Made by a program: the position numbers and the translations under genes. From NCBI RefSeq assembly GCF_003966735.1, contig NZ_AP017378.1:3058905-3122904 (forward strand): 64,000 nucleotides of DNA. The letters run 5' to 3'. The first letter of the stretch is position 1. The number at the start of each line of letters is the position of its first letter. The notes under the pieces are model-generated. The model searched no databases and was not told where the DNA came from. It was given only the letters and a program-made list of their open reading frames with translations. Below are positions 44,141 through 53,089 of the stretch, piece by piece. This stretch comes from Desulfovibrio ferrophilus. Lineage in GTDB: Bacteria; Desulfobacterota; Desulfovibrionia; Desulfovibrionales; Desulfovibrionaceae.

Positions 44141-45535
44141 CTAAAATTGGGCGTATATGAAAGGAGAAAAATGCGTCGGGAAATATACAATTGTTAGCCA
44201 AATCATGGAGCAAAGGGCGAATGGAGTATACCATGCTTTTTCTGGTAATAGAAACAGGCTTTTTGATGTGTTAACAAGTACATGGAAAGCAACAGTCCCA
44301 ATGATGATAAAAATGACAAATGGATGAACCCATTGAACCCCATCTTGCAGTGTGAACATGCCCCGCATTATTCCTAGTGCTTCACTTAAAGAACTAGATC
44401 TGAATAAAATCCAACCGATGTGAACGCTAAACAATGTCGTCAAAATCTTAACTGTATTTTTTAATCGTGTCTGAAATTTAGTACTTGGAAGAGGTTTGAA
44501 ATTAATATTGCGATGCACAGAGAGAAGTATCCCGTGGTATCCTCCCCATATGACAAAGAGCCATGTTGGTCCATGCCACAGGCCGCAGAGTAACATCGCT
44601 GTAAGCAGGTTGACGTGGGTGCGTAGTGGTCCTTTGCGGTTTCCTCCAAGAGGAATATAGAGGTAGTCTCTGATCCAAGTAGAGAGCGAGATGTGCCAGC
44701 GACGCCAAAACTCAGAAATATTTGTCGCAAGATACGGGAAATTGAAGTTTGTATTGATTCGGATTCCGAGCATGCGGGCTAAGCCGATGGCCATGTCTGA
44801 ATACCCTGAAAAATCAAAGTAGATCTGAAGAGTATAGGCCGCTGACGCTATCCAAAGGGTTAGTCCATCAAAGGCGGTTGCGTTGGGCCATATGAAATTG
44901 ATGTAGGCTCCAAGATGATCAGCTAGGAATACTTTTTTAAACATGCCGATGGCGAAAAGTCTGAATCCCGCAGAAAGATCGTTGATGTTAGGGGCTGGTA
45001 GATTGTTGAACTGCGGAAGAAAAGTTGTTGCGCGTGTTATTGGTCCTGCTGCAATTTTAGGGAAGAATGTAAAATAAGTTGCATAGTCTATATAGCTAGT
45101 GCAAGGCGAAATCTTTTTTTGAGAGACATCAATAATATAGCTAATGGATTGGAATGTGGTAAACGATATTCCGAGTGGAATAATTATATTAAGAGTTCTG
45201 CTATCTATTTGAAGATCAGTGAAGAGTGCTAGTGCTGATCCAATGAAAAAATTATAGTATTTAAAAAAGCCAAGAATGAGAAGTGGGACTGCTACTCCAG
45301 CTATAGTTAGCCGTTTTGTGCATGGCCCATTGCTGTTGTTAATAGCTTTTGCAATTATGAAGTCAGAAAAGGCTTGAAGTAATATCAGTCCAAGAAGTCG
45401 AACATCCCAGTAGGCATAGAACAGTGCATTTGAAAAGAGAATTACCCGAAGCCTTAGTGGGGTGCTCTTGACCCAGGTGCATAATCCTAAAACGCAGAAG
45501 AAGAAAATGATGAATTCAATCTGTGTGAACTGCAT
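44141..45535 (-). CDS. MBOAT-family O-acyltransferase (AlgI-like), second copy
   Basis: A 464-residue polytopic membrane protein: YFDFSGYSDMAIGLARML, WRRWHISLSTWIRDYLYIPLG (split by the family's helix), and LWHGPTWLFVIWG with the active histidine near residue 315. It transfers an acyl group to the exported glycan. Clearly paralogous in family to the protein at 9997, but the sequences differ throughout and this one is much more AT-rich. Its start overlaps its partner gene by 20 bases. Confidence 0.9.
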   Translation of the reverse strand: MQFTQIEFIIFFFCVLGLCTWVKSTPLRLRVILFSNALFYAYWDVRLLGLILLQAFSDFIIAKAINNSNGPCTKRLTIAGVAVPLLILGFFKYYNFFIGSALALFTDLQIDSRTLNIIIPLGISFTTFQSISYIIDVSQKKISPCTSYIDYATYFTFFPKIAAGPITRATTFLPQFNNLPAPNINDLSAGFRLFAIGMFKKVFLADHLGAYINFIWPNATAFDGLTLWIASAAYTLQIYFDFSGYSDMAIGLARMLGIRINTNFNFPYLATNISEFWRRWHISLSTWIRDYLYIPLGGNRKGPLRTHVNLLTAMLLCGLWHGPTWLFVIWGGYHGILLSVHRNINFKPLPSTKFQTRLKNTVKILTTLFSVHIGWILFRSSSLSEALGIMRGMFTLQDGVQWVHPFVIFIIIGTVAFHVLVNTSKSLFLLPEKAWYTPFALCSMIWLTIVYFPTHFSPFIYAQF

Positions 45536-46745
45536 GGTGTATGGATTGGTTCAAATGGATGTTTTTCGTGATCGCTTGGGCAATTAACAAATGTCCGAGA
45601 GCATTCAAGTGCCCACTGTCTGGGCGAGAGTTTGCGAATCCCCTTGGGAAGCCCTTTCCCGATTGATACCCTGATATGAAGAGATTGTTCATTGTGATTG
45701 TTGAGAAGCCGCAATTCGTGGCGAGATTCAAGAATGCTGTTGCCAGTGTGTCATCGTCATCTTGCATGGTAACGAGGCCGCAGCGGATTCGTGGTACTTT
45801 GGGACAGTATATAATTGTGATTGGCCGGTTGCTGGTCGCCTTGAGCTTAGACAGGATAAAGGCCCAAGGCTCAAGAGCTTCTTCAATTGAGGGAAGCCCC
45901 ACAGATGGGAGGGGTTCTCCAAAGCCAAATATACGAGTACTTGATGGGCTTTCGGGTTGTTTAGGAGGTTGGTCTTGAACTGCCAGTAGCTGTTTAAATT
46001 TGTCTGTATATCTTAACGAAGATGTCTTGATTGTGGATACGGCGTAATATGCTTTTTTTATGGTTTTCCATAGAAATTCAAGGCGATAGTTTGCGATGAA
46101 TCTCTTGAGTTGTTTGCGTAATCCAAAAGGTGAATTTGGGTCTCGATTGGGGTCTTGCGAGGCATCAATATGCAAATAAGGCTTGGAGAGGAATTTCGCA
46201 TGCCGGGCTGTTGGCTGATCTGGCAATGTATCTCTGATGTCGGTAAGGACGATATAGTGTGCCGTGATGCCTGGGATGGCTTGCTCGACGACTGGAATGT
46301 CGAGGCAAAAGTCGGCCATGCTGAGTCCGGAGGATGCAAGGTTGAGCCCTGATACCCTGTGAGATGTTTGCTTAAGGGATAGTTGGGTGACGCGGTTGGC
46401 AACTTTTTTCTTGTCGTTGATTTGTAGCCCTTCAATGTGTGAGTCGCCCCATATGGCGACGTGGGGTGCAGGGAGTGATGAGAGTTGTAGGCCGCCGGGC
46501 ATCCCGAAATCACCAAAAGAGCTAGTCGCCCAGCCCTCGAAACGTTGTGTGAAAACTGACCCAGGCATCCGAATGTGTTTCCCGAGGATTTGACTGAATT
46601 GGTATAGAGCAAGAGAGTTGTGAAAGACGAGGGAGATGCCCCATATGAATAGAAGTGAACATAAAAAACTTAAAACCCATTTCGACAGCATTCTGAGAGA
46701 TGATTTAGGCTTTATTGATTTTTGTGAATAGGGCTGAGAATTCAT
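45516..46745 (-). CDS. SGNH-fold acyl-transfer partner of the MBOAT protein
   Basis: A 409-residue protein with an N-terminal membrane anchor (about residues 25-45) and a periplasmic SGNH domain: IWGDSHIEGLQI supplies the catalytic serine (block I) and DSGHLNALGHLLIAQAI the Asp/His pair (block V). The catalytic blocks are cleaner than in the pair at 9997-12596. Translationally coupled to the MBOAT gene, so the two form an export-acylation module for this locus. Confidence 0.82.
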   Translation of the reverse strand: MNSQPYSQKSIKPKSSLRMLSKWVLSFLCSLLFIWGISLVFHNSLALYQFSQILGKHIRMPGSVFTQRFEGWATSSFGDFGMPGGLQLSSLPAPHVAIWGDSHIEGLQINDKKKVANRVTQLSLKQTSHRVSGLNLASSGLSMADFCLDIPVVEQAIPGITAHYIVLTDIRDTLPDQPTARHAKFLSKPYLHIDASQDPNRDPNSPFGLRKQLKRFIANYRLEFLWKTIKKAYYAVSTIKTSSLRYTDKFKQLLAVQDQPPKQPESPSSTRIFGFGEPLPSVGLPSIEEALEPWAFILSKLKATSNRPITIIYCPKVPRIRCGLVTMQDDDDTLATAFLNLATNCGFSTITMNNLFISGYQSGKGFPRGFANSRPDSGHLNALGHLLIAQAITKNIHLNQSIHHAVHTD

Positions 46746-46757
46746 CTTTAAAAATGC

Positions 46758-47648
46758 CTAAAGGGTTTGTCCGAATATGGAAAACTGAGCGCAAGTGGTC
46801 AGTCTATGTTGAACATGTTCTAGATTGCGGAGGTATAGAACGTTGCCGCCAATTTTCATTCCATCGGTGGACAGGGATACGGTTCGCGATGTGTTGTCGT
46901 ACTGATAAGGTAAGAATCCATAGGATCTAATGAGTTCATCAATCGCAGCATTTGACGAGCCATATTTTAGGGCATGTTCCTTTAGCTCAATAATGATAGC
47001 GCATAATTCTTGAGAAGCCAGTGTGTTGCTTGCTCCTGTCAGAGCGTTATACTCAAAGCCCTCGATGTCCATTTTTATAGCTGCAGGAGCTGAGCCCTGA
47101 AGAATGGAATCGAGAGTGTCAACCGGTACGGCTGTGGATGGAGTGCTGCTATTTGTGTTGTTTATGACTCGGTTGCTTGCGCCATTATCGACCGAAAAGT
47201 TGAGAGTTTCTTTCTTGTTGCCAACACCCATATTGTACGCAGTGACTTTGTCTTGAATGGTGTTGATTGCAACGTTGTCCAGCAGTTTTGCAAAAGTGCG
47301 GGGTACAGGCTCAAAGCTGATTGTTTGAGCTCCTGCTGCTGCACTTGCCAAGACTGTATAAGCTCCCGCATTGGCCCCTACGTCCAAAAAAATATCTTCT
47401 TCACGCAGGAAGCGAAGCAGAAAGCTCATGTCCGCATAATCGTGGAGCCCGGAATAGATGCAGCCAGTAAGTCCTGTGTCCCCGGGAGCTACCAGCAGTC
47501 GAGCCTCGTTGATCCATGGGATAGCGACCTTGCCCGGGGCAATTCGACTGCCTAGCTGCCATCGCAGGTATCTGACTAAGGCGTCGACGGCATGCCCCTG
47601 GTTGAAGGGATTCTGGAGGATGCTGCGAATTGTTCGGTGAATTTTCAT
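46758..47648 (-). CDS. FkbM-family methyltransferase
   Basis: A SAM-dependent methyltransferase of about 296 residues. SAM motif I is DIFLDVGANAGAYTVLAS, motif II SFEPVPRTFAKL, and AIKMDIEGFEYNALTGA is the FkbM acidic block. FkbM enzymes O-methylate sugars in glycan loci. The ATG at 47648 (MKIHRTI) is used; a TTG at 47765 would add 39 residues of poor quality. Neither has a good ribosome site. Stop lies 12 bases before the SGNH gene. Confidence 0.82.
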   Translation of the reverse strand: MKIHRTIRSILQNPFNQGHAVDALVRYLRWQLGSRIAPGKVAIPWINEARLLVAPGDTGLTGCIYSGLHDYADMSFLLRFLREEDIFLDVGANAGAYTVLASAAAGAQTISFEPVPRTFAKLLDNVAINTIQDKVTAYNMGVGNKKETLNFSVDNGASNRVINNTNSSTPSTAVPVDTLDSILQGSAPAAIKMDIEGFEYNALTGASNTLASQELCAIIIELKEHALKYGSSNAAIDELIRSYGFLPYQYDNTSRTVSLSTDGMKIGGNVLYLRNLEHVQHRLTTCAQFSIFGQTL

Positions 47649-47771
47649 ATTGGTAGGTGTTATTCTAGGGTGAATGCCATTGAGGGCAAGGAAATCAGAC
47701 AAGTGGTTGATAGATCGGAATAATATCGAAGTATACGCATCAGGTGTGGCCAAGTCTAGTGTCAAACATGC

Positions 47772-48638
47772 TTAGCGAGGGGCGGCTATTGTTTTAATGA
47801 TTTGGGATGCAGTGGAACCGATTTTGGGGCTCAGATGAAAGGAGGCGCCACCGAGTTGTTCAAGGGCGACTTCTCGATCATGTTCACTTAGCGTGAGTTT
47901 CATTTCCGAGGAGTTGAGGCGATGGGTTTGCTCAATTAGCCCTGTGCCCCGCAAAAATCTGACCAATTGATTTCCCCCTGGCATTTGCTCAAGCAATACT
48001 CTGGTGGTGCGCATGACTGTACTTAGGGCTTTGCTTTTTGAGGGGGGCCTGTCCTTGGCATACTGGTGATTCATGATTGCCGATGGCGGGGTATGCTCTG
48101 TGCTGACGCCTAGGAATGTGAAGATATGGTGTAATTCATCTGTTGGTGAAGTCTGAAAGGTTTGAAAATTAGCTATATATATGGATTTTTTGGGGAATAG
48201 GCTCTCGCAGCGCTTTAGGTGGTTGTCGTATCTGCTGTCGCGCAGCAGCATGGCGTCTGATTCCATGGCTTGGATAAAGCTAGGGGTTCCACTGTAGCTT
48301 CCAGAACGTATTTTTAGTGCGTAATGATTAAACATGCGATCAATTGGATCACGATAGACAAGTATAATTTGTACGTTCGGTAGGTTTTTTGAAATTCGTT
48401 CAAGAGTACCCGGTGTGCCTACATAGTCAGGAGTGACTTCGCCGATAGCCTTGTGTTTTGGGCCCGCTTTTGAAAAATGCGAAGCATACCATGCAATGCC
48501 CTTGTCAAACTGTCTGTCAAAGAAATGAAGTTGTTTTTCTTCGGGAAGAAAGATTTCCGGGTGCGTGCGCAGCACGGCGTGCAGCCAAGTGGTCGCGCAC
48601 CGCGGGGGGCCGATGATAAGAAAATTGGGGAGGGTCAT
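47772..48638 (-). CDS. PAPS-dependent carbohydrate sulfotransferase
   Basis: A 288-residue soluble sulfotransferase of the heparan-sulfate type. The 5'-phosphosulfate loop is IIGPPRCATTWLHAVL at residues 8-23 and the 3'-phosphate motif is ILVYRDPIDRMFNHY near residue 95, with the usual EKQLHFFD and GEVTPDY in between. It should transfer sulfate from PAPS to a glycan hydroxyl. Within a sulfate reducer, which makes APS in bulk, sulfation needs only an added APS kinase, not seen here. Stop is about 120 bases before the FkbM start. Confidence 0.88.
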   Translation of the reverse strand: MTLPNFLIIGPPRCATTWLHAVLRTHPEIFLPEEKQLHFFDRQFDKGIAWYASHFSKAGPKHKAIGEVTPDYVGTPGTLERISKNLPNVQIILVYRDPIDRMFNHYALKIRSGSYSGTPSFIQAMESDAMLLRDSRYDNHLKRCESLFPKKSIYIANFQTFQTSPTDELHHIFTFLGVSTEHTPPSAIMNHQYAKDRPPSKSKALSTVMRTTRVLLEQMPGGNQLVRFLRGTGLIEQTHRLNSSEMKLTLSEHDREVALEQLGGASFHLSPKIGSTASQIIKTIAAPR

Positions 48639-48663
48639 GATCTGGAGCCTTTGGTTTTGACTG

Positions 48664-49860
48664 CTACTGTTGAGTTTTTAACGTGGGGTATCCACGACAG
48701 GTCAGGGCATGATTAATGGCCTGAATGTGGCCCTGGATCATTGTGCTCACAGTTAATCTAGTCTCAGCATACCGCGCGCAATTGTCGCTCATGAAGTGTC
48801 GTTTAGCTAGGCATTTCAGAACATTTTCAGCGAGTGTCTCAGCCTGGAGAGTATCAGAAAAGCGGCCAGTTAGACCATGGGTGATGTAGTCAACCTCAGG
48901 GGCATGGATTGTTCCCGGAGAGTCTGGGGCCCAAGGGCGGCTGGTGACAATAGGGAGGCCAAGGCAGAAGGCATGGTTAACCGCGAGGCCAATATGACCT
49001 GGATTGAGCAGTATGTCGCTGGCAAACAGATAAGAGGCCGATTGAGCCCAGTCGTCAATATATCCGGTGAAGTGGATATCTTCAAGCCCTGCTTGGCGGG
49101 CGCGTTGCTCAATTTCGAGCCTAAGGGGGCCGTCTCCGATTATAATGGCCCCGCATTTTATTCCCTTTTTGTGAAGAGCATCAAGCGTATCTTGAATTAA
49201 GTCGGGGCGCTTATTTTGGACCAATCGTCCGATGTATGAAACGTACGGAAGGTCTGGCTTGAGGCCTAAACGTTTGCGCACGGTGCTGCGTCCTTCAGTC
49301 TCCAAAGTGCGTCGCAAATTGATTAGGACATCGCTATCCAAAGTGTTTCGTCCAACGAACAGTTTGCTTGGGGCAACGATGTCGCATAGTTCGGCTCGGG
49401 ATTGGTCTGTATAGCAGACAAAGGCGTCGCAGGCGCGCAGCATGGCCCTGTGAATGTAGTCATATGGATGTTGGCTATTTGCTAGCGTCCTTGATCTTGA
49501 GCGGCCATGGCCCCTGAGAACAAGAGGAATATTTTGTATCTTACAGTGCAGAACGAGTGGGTACAGAGCGGTGAATCGAGGATTTTGAGAGGCGATGATT
49601 GCAGCTGGGCGTCCGTACTTTTTGAAAGGGGCTGTAAACGGCTGGTGCATGAGTTTTTGTCCCAAGAACCATCGGTTGTGAACGGCAAGAGTCTCGAAAG
49701 GCAACGCATGGTGGTCAGAGTGGAAGCTGTCCTTTCTGGCATGACCATGGATGATAACCAGTTGTCCCTCCAGAGCTTCATTCAATCGTTTCCAGATGGG
49801 AATCCGGTAATGAGGGATGAAGGGTTGATAGAGAAAGAATTTTTTGTCGTGTTCAGCCAT
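48664..49860 (-). CDS. GT4-family glycosyltransferase
   Basis: A GT-B glycosyltransferase of about 398 residues: YQPFIPHYRIPIWKRLNE at the N-terminus, LVLRGHGRSRSR, then SYIGRLVQNKRPDLI, IIGDGPLRLEIEQRA and FASDILLNPGHIGLAVNHA. The ATG at 49860 has GAGGA six bases upstream and overlaps the stop of the upstream gene by eight bases. Donor unknown. Confidence 0.85.
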   Translation of the reverse strand: MAEHDKKFFLYQPFIPHYRIPIWKRLNEALEGQLVIIHGHARKDSFHSDHHALPFETLAVHNRWFLGQKLMHQPFTAPFKKYGRPAAIIASQNPRFTALYPLVLHCKIQNIPLVLRGHGRSRSRTLANSQHPYDYIHRAMLRACDAFVCYTDQSRAELCDIVAPSKLFVGRNTLDSDVLINLRRTLETEGRSTVRKRLGLKPDLPYVSYIGRLVQNKRPDLIQDTLDALHKKGIKCGAIIIGDGPLRLEIEQRARQAGLEDIHFTGYIDDWAQSASYLFASDILLNPGHIGLAVNHAFCLGLPIVTSRPWAPDSPGTIHAPEVDYITHGLTGRFSDTLQAETLAENVLKCLAKRHFMSDNCARYAETRLTVSTMIQGHIQAINHALTCRGYPTLKTQQ

Positions 49861-51076
49861 TGATATCCTCGCGTCCCGTGTCATCCAGAATATCATTTAC
49901 AAGGCGGCCATGCTGTTTCCAGGCTGGTGTTGTGAGGATATTGTGAACATACTCGATACCGTTTTGGGACAGTGTCTTATAGAGATCGGGCTTCTCGATG
50001 AGCATTTTCAATGCGCAGCAGAAAGTTTCTTCGGAATCGGGGGGGACCAGCAGAGCGGTTTTATGGTCTTGGAGTTGAAGGGGGATACCTCCTACGCTAG
50101 TGGAGACCACTGGTAGGCCATGCCGCATGGCTTCATATATAACTCGTGGAAACCCTTCATTGTGAGAGGATATAACGAGTGCGTCCGATTCAGAATAGAT
50201 GTTGTTCAGTTTATTTTTATCTGAGATATATCCATGAAATTTGTAGTGGCAATTTTTGTCTGTATTCAGGATGTTTCTGAGAGTTTGTTCTTCCGGGCCA
50301 GCGCCAACGAGGTGGAGTTCAGCTTCAATGTTGGCCCCAGTGACAAGTGAACGAAAGGCTCTAGCCAGAAGAGATAAATTTTTAATGGGGATAAAGCTAC
50401 CTACATAGAGAAATCTGAAACGCCGGGGAGGATTCTCCTTAGGTGTTTCTGGGTATGGAGTGGCATGGTTGGAGGTCTCAATATCAACCATTGGGGCCGT
50501 GCGGATTACTTGGGGATGTTTGGCGCTGGTCTGCTTGTAGACTTTTTCTCCAGCACAAATGACGGCCTTTGCCCGACGGATACAATAGTTGGCTCCCCAA
50601 GCATAATAGAGCAGCCTGAGGGTCCTGCCAAGGCTCTTCCCCGGTAATGCATGCCCAGCGTTTTCTCTCCAGTCTGAAGCGAGATATAGGACGAGATGTT
50701 TTGGTCTGGCCAAAAGGACCATCAGCGGGACATAGCTGTTGGGAATGTGTGCAAGGACGCAGGTCTCTTCTTGGCGAACCAGTACCCGCAGTTGTTTTAT
50801 TTCTGATAGAAAGTGACTCATTTTCGAGAGCAGGTTGGGACGAGAGGGCGACAGGAGCGGGAATAGGCCAACTTCTTGCGTAAGCTCCGTTTGCCAGCGC
50901 GGGGATTGCTCCGAGACTTGCATGATTTTGGAGCAAAAGAGGACAGAGTCAAAAAGTGTTGCGAGCCCTTTGAGGTAGGCATTGACGTTGCGATGCAAAA
51001 AGGATTTGTCGTCTTGCTGAACGACGGCTCCCTTAAATATAAGGAGCTTGCGGAGAGAGCTTCCTTTTTGGGTCAT
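49853..51076 (-). CDS. GT4-family glycosyltransferase
   Basis: A 407-residue GT-B enzyme with RFLYVGSFIPIKNLSLLARAF, LHLVGAGPEEQTL and SHNEGFPRVIYEAMRHGLPV on the donor side, the last being the E-x7-E retaining-GT4 motif. AGGA lies eight bases before the ATG. Transcribed just after neuA and coupled to the next glycosyltransferase. Confidence 0.87.
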   Translation of the reverse strand: MTQKGSSLRKLLIFKGAVVQQDDKSFLHRNVNAYLKGLATLFDSVLFCSKIMQVSEQSPRWQTELTQEVGLFPLLSPSRPNLLSKMSHFLSEIKQLRVLVRQEETCVLAHIPNSYVPLMVLLARPKHLVLYLASDWRENAGHALPGKSLGRTLRLLYYAWGANYCIRRAKAVICAGEKVYKQTSAKHPQVIRTAPMVDIETSNHATPYPETPKENPPRRFRFLYVGSFIPIKNLSLLARAFRSLVTGANIEAELHLVGAGPEEQTLRNILNTDKNCHYKFHGYISDKNKLNNIYSESDALVISSHNEGFPRVIYEAMRHGLPVVSTSVGGIPLQLQDHKTALLVPPDSEETFCCALKMLIEKPDLYKTLSQNGIEYVHNILTTPAWKQHGRLVNDILDDTGREDING

Positions 51077-51101
51077 GTTTGAGTTCCTGGAGAAGCTTGG
51101 A

Positions 51102-51818
51102 TTATTGTTTCTGACGCTGCATCAGAATTTCAGCCACTGCGAAATCGAGTTCCGTGTCCACATTGATAGATTCGTCATCGGGGATGACCAAGGCATAGGA
51201 TTCCTGAGAGCCGTAACGGGCCTTGGTTTCCATCAGATAGTCACGTCTGATGGTGTAGATCGATCCGCAACGGATGTAGGCTGGAGGGGTGAGATCCTGT
51301 CGGCGGGCTTCCAGCGGTTCGGGAATGCAGAAGTCTTCCAGGCGGCCCTCGTCGTCTAGCTTCTTGATACGGGCCGGATGCTGGTCGTAGACCCTGGTGA
51401 CGGCGATGACCGAGTCTGCTTTCTTGGCGTCGAGCATCTCTATGGCTTGGTCGATCTGTGCCGTGGTCTTGAGGGGGTTGGTGGCCATCATCTCAACCAC
51501 ATAATCGAATTTTTCCCCGGTCTCCTGCTCGACGTAAGCAACGGCATGGACCAAGGCGTCACCCGAAGTCGCCGTATCTGTGGCGAGATTGACTGGGCGG
51601 AGGAAGGGGATCCTTGCACCGAAGGATGCGGAAACATCAGCGATTTCCTGGTCATCCGTGGAGACGATGTAGTCATCCAGATAGGCCGAGCGTTTGGCCG
51701 CCTCAATGGTGTAGGCGATGACGGGTTTTCCCGCCAGGGGGCGGATATTCTTTTTGGGTACGGATTTGGAGCCGCCTCTGGCGAGGGTGACGCCAAGGAC
51801 TTTTTTCCCATTAATCAT
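51102..51818 (-). CDS. neuA: Acylneuraminate cytidylyltransferase (NeuA-like)
   Basis: A 238-residue enzyme that activates a nonulosonic acid as its CMP derivative. Motifs: LARGGSKSVPKKNIRPLAGKP (mononucleotide loop, split after the lysines), STDDQEIAD, MATNPLKT, YIRCGSIYTIRRDYL, and ESINVDTELDFAVAE at the end. No C-terminal extension. Start overlaps the stop of the GT2 gene (ATGA). Which nonulosonate is used cannot be told. Confidence 0.9.
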   Translation of the reverse strand: MINGKKVLGVTLARGGSKSVPKKNIRPLAGKPVIAYTIEAAKRSAYLDDYIVSTDDQEIADVSASFGARIPFLRPVNLATDTATSGDALVHAVAYVEQETGEKFDYVVEMMATNPLKTTAQIDQAIEMLDAKKADSVIAVTRVYDQHPARIKKLDDEGRLEDFCIPEPLEARRQDLTPPAYIRCGSIYTIRRDYLMETKARYGSQESYALVIPDDESINVDTELDFAVAEILMQRQKQ

Positions 51819-53086
51819 TGCGAATCCTCTCTGGAGATGATGCCAACCTTGGAGCCGACCAGTTCGCCGTTGCGGATGAATTGTGGGCTGGTCGCCAGCC
51901 CTAGGCCGTATAAGGCAACGTACACCGGTGTCTTGCTTGCGCGGGGGCTGTAGTCTGGGCCAATTTGTTGGTAGATGTCACCGTTTTTTGCCCATAGATT
52001 GTTAAATTCTGGACGGGCGAAGAAGACAGAGTCGTACATGCCTTTGTAGTAAAGGCGGGTCAGTTCCCGAATTCGTGAAATATCGAATTCCGGGGATTTG
52101 GGGTTCAGGTAGACGACGCAGTTGGGGAAGAAGTCCTTTGTTCCCGATCGGTCGAGCATTTTTCCCAAAATATCAACAAATGTCAGATGGTTCTCGCTGG
52201 CCTTTCTGGGGAAAATAGTAAGATCTGGGTTCTCCAGCGATTTTGGGTGTTCAGAACTAATGCAGATGCGGGCTTTAGGGAAGCTTCGCGCCAGTTCGGT
52301 GGTTGCGGTCACATAAGGTTCGTGGTGCTTTTGGGAGTGGCCCAGTAGACAAAAGAGGACAGGCTCATGCTCGGGGGCCAGGAATGGCGGATAGTCGTTG
52401 CCGTTTATCATGGTTTTATCAACCAGGATATCCGAAATGGCCTCTGCCCGGTTCATGTCGGAATGATGGTTGATCCCGTGATGGTGATAAACAGCGGCTT
52501 CAGGCGAATAGGCGATGTATGCACCGTGTTCGATCACTTGTGCTGCCCAGAGTCTATCCTCTATATGCGGTGTTTCGCCATCAAAGGGGATGGTCTGCCA
52601 TAATGAACGGCGAATGATACTGTTGGCATTGTGGAAGAAGGTGTCCAACTTCTGGAGACGGGGCTCAATGCCGAAAGTATTCAGGAGGTCTCGTTTATCA
52701 AAGGGATGAGAGGAGGGCAGGGGCAGTTGTCGACCGTAAGCGGCCCCGACGCGTTCGTCGTCCATCGTTTCAACAAGATGTTCCAGCCAGCTCTCTGTGG
52801 CCGGGATGCAATGGGCAGATAGGATGACAGCGAGTTGACCTTTTCCGGCCTCGATCCCCTTATTGATGGCATCGCCAGGGCGAAAGGTTTTCAACTGCAG
52901 AATCGGATCGTCGGGGCGGTAGTGGCTGAAGATGGCAATGGTGTTGTCCGTGCTGCCACTGTCCACTAGGATTGTCTCAAAGTCCCGATAGGTCTGGGTG
53001 TTTACCTGGGCCAGAGCCTGGCCCAGCCAGAATTCTTCATTACGGGCTCGAATGATAATGGAAACCTTGGGGAGAGTGGGTGTCAT
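51815..53086 (-). CDS. GT2 glycosyltransferase fused to a NeuA-like C-terminal domain
   Basis: A 423-residue protein. Residues 1-230 are a GT2 domain: VSIIIRARNEEFWLGQAL, LVDSGSTDNTIAI, and HIEDRLWAAQVIEHG as the acidic acceptor-side motif; the usual DxD position reads LSAHC. Residues 240-420 resemble the CMP-nonulosonate cytidylyltransferase fold by eye: CVVYLNPKSPEFDISRIREL, YDSVFFARPE, TPVYVALYGLGLATSPQF, GSKVGIISRED. The NeuA nucleotide loop is missing, so this part is probably not catalytic. Stands between neuA and neuB, three bases from the latter. Confidence 0.7.
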   Translation of the reverse strand: MTPTLPKVSIIIRARNEEFWLGQALAQVNTQTYRDFETILVDSGSTDNTIAIFSHYRPDDPILQLKTFRPGDAINKGIEAGKGQLAVILSAHCIPATESWLEHLVETMDDERVGAAYGRQLPLPSSHPFDKRDLLNTFGIEPRLQKLDTFFHNANSIIRRSLWQTIPFDGETPHIEDRLWAAQVIEHGAYIAYSPEAAVYHHHGINHHSDMNRAEAISDILVDKTMINGNDYPPFLAPEHEPVLFCLLGHSQKHHEPYVTATTELARSFPKARICISSEHPKSLENPDLTIFPRKASENHLTFVDILGKMLDRSGTKDFFPNCVVYLNPKSPEFDISRIRELTRLYYKGMYDSVFFARPEFNNLWAKNGDIYQQIGPDYSPRASKTPVYVALYGLGLATSPQFIRNGELVGSKVGIISREDSQ

Positions 53087-53089
53087 GGG

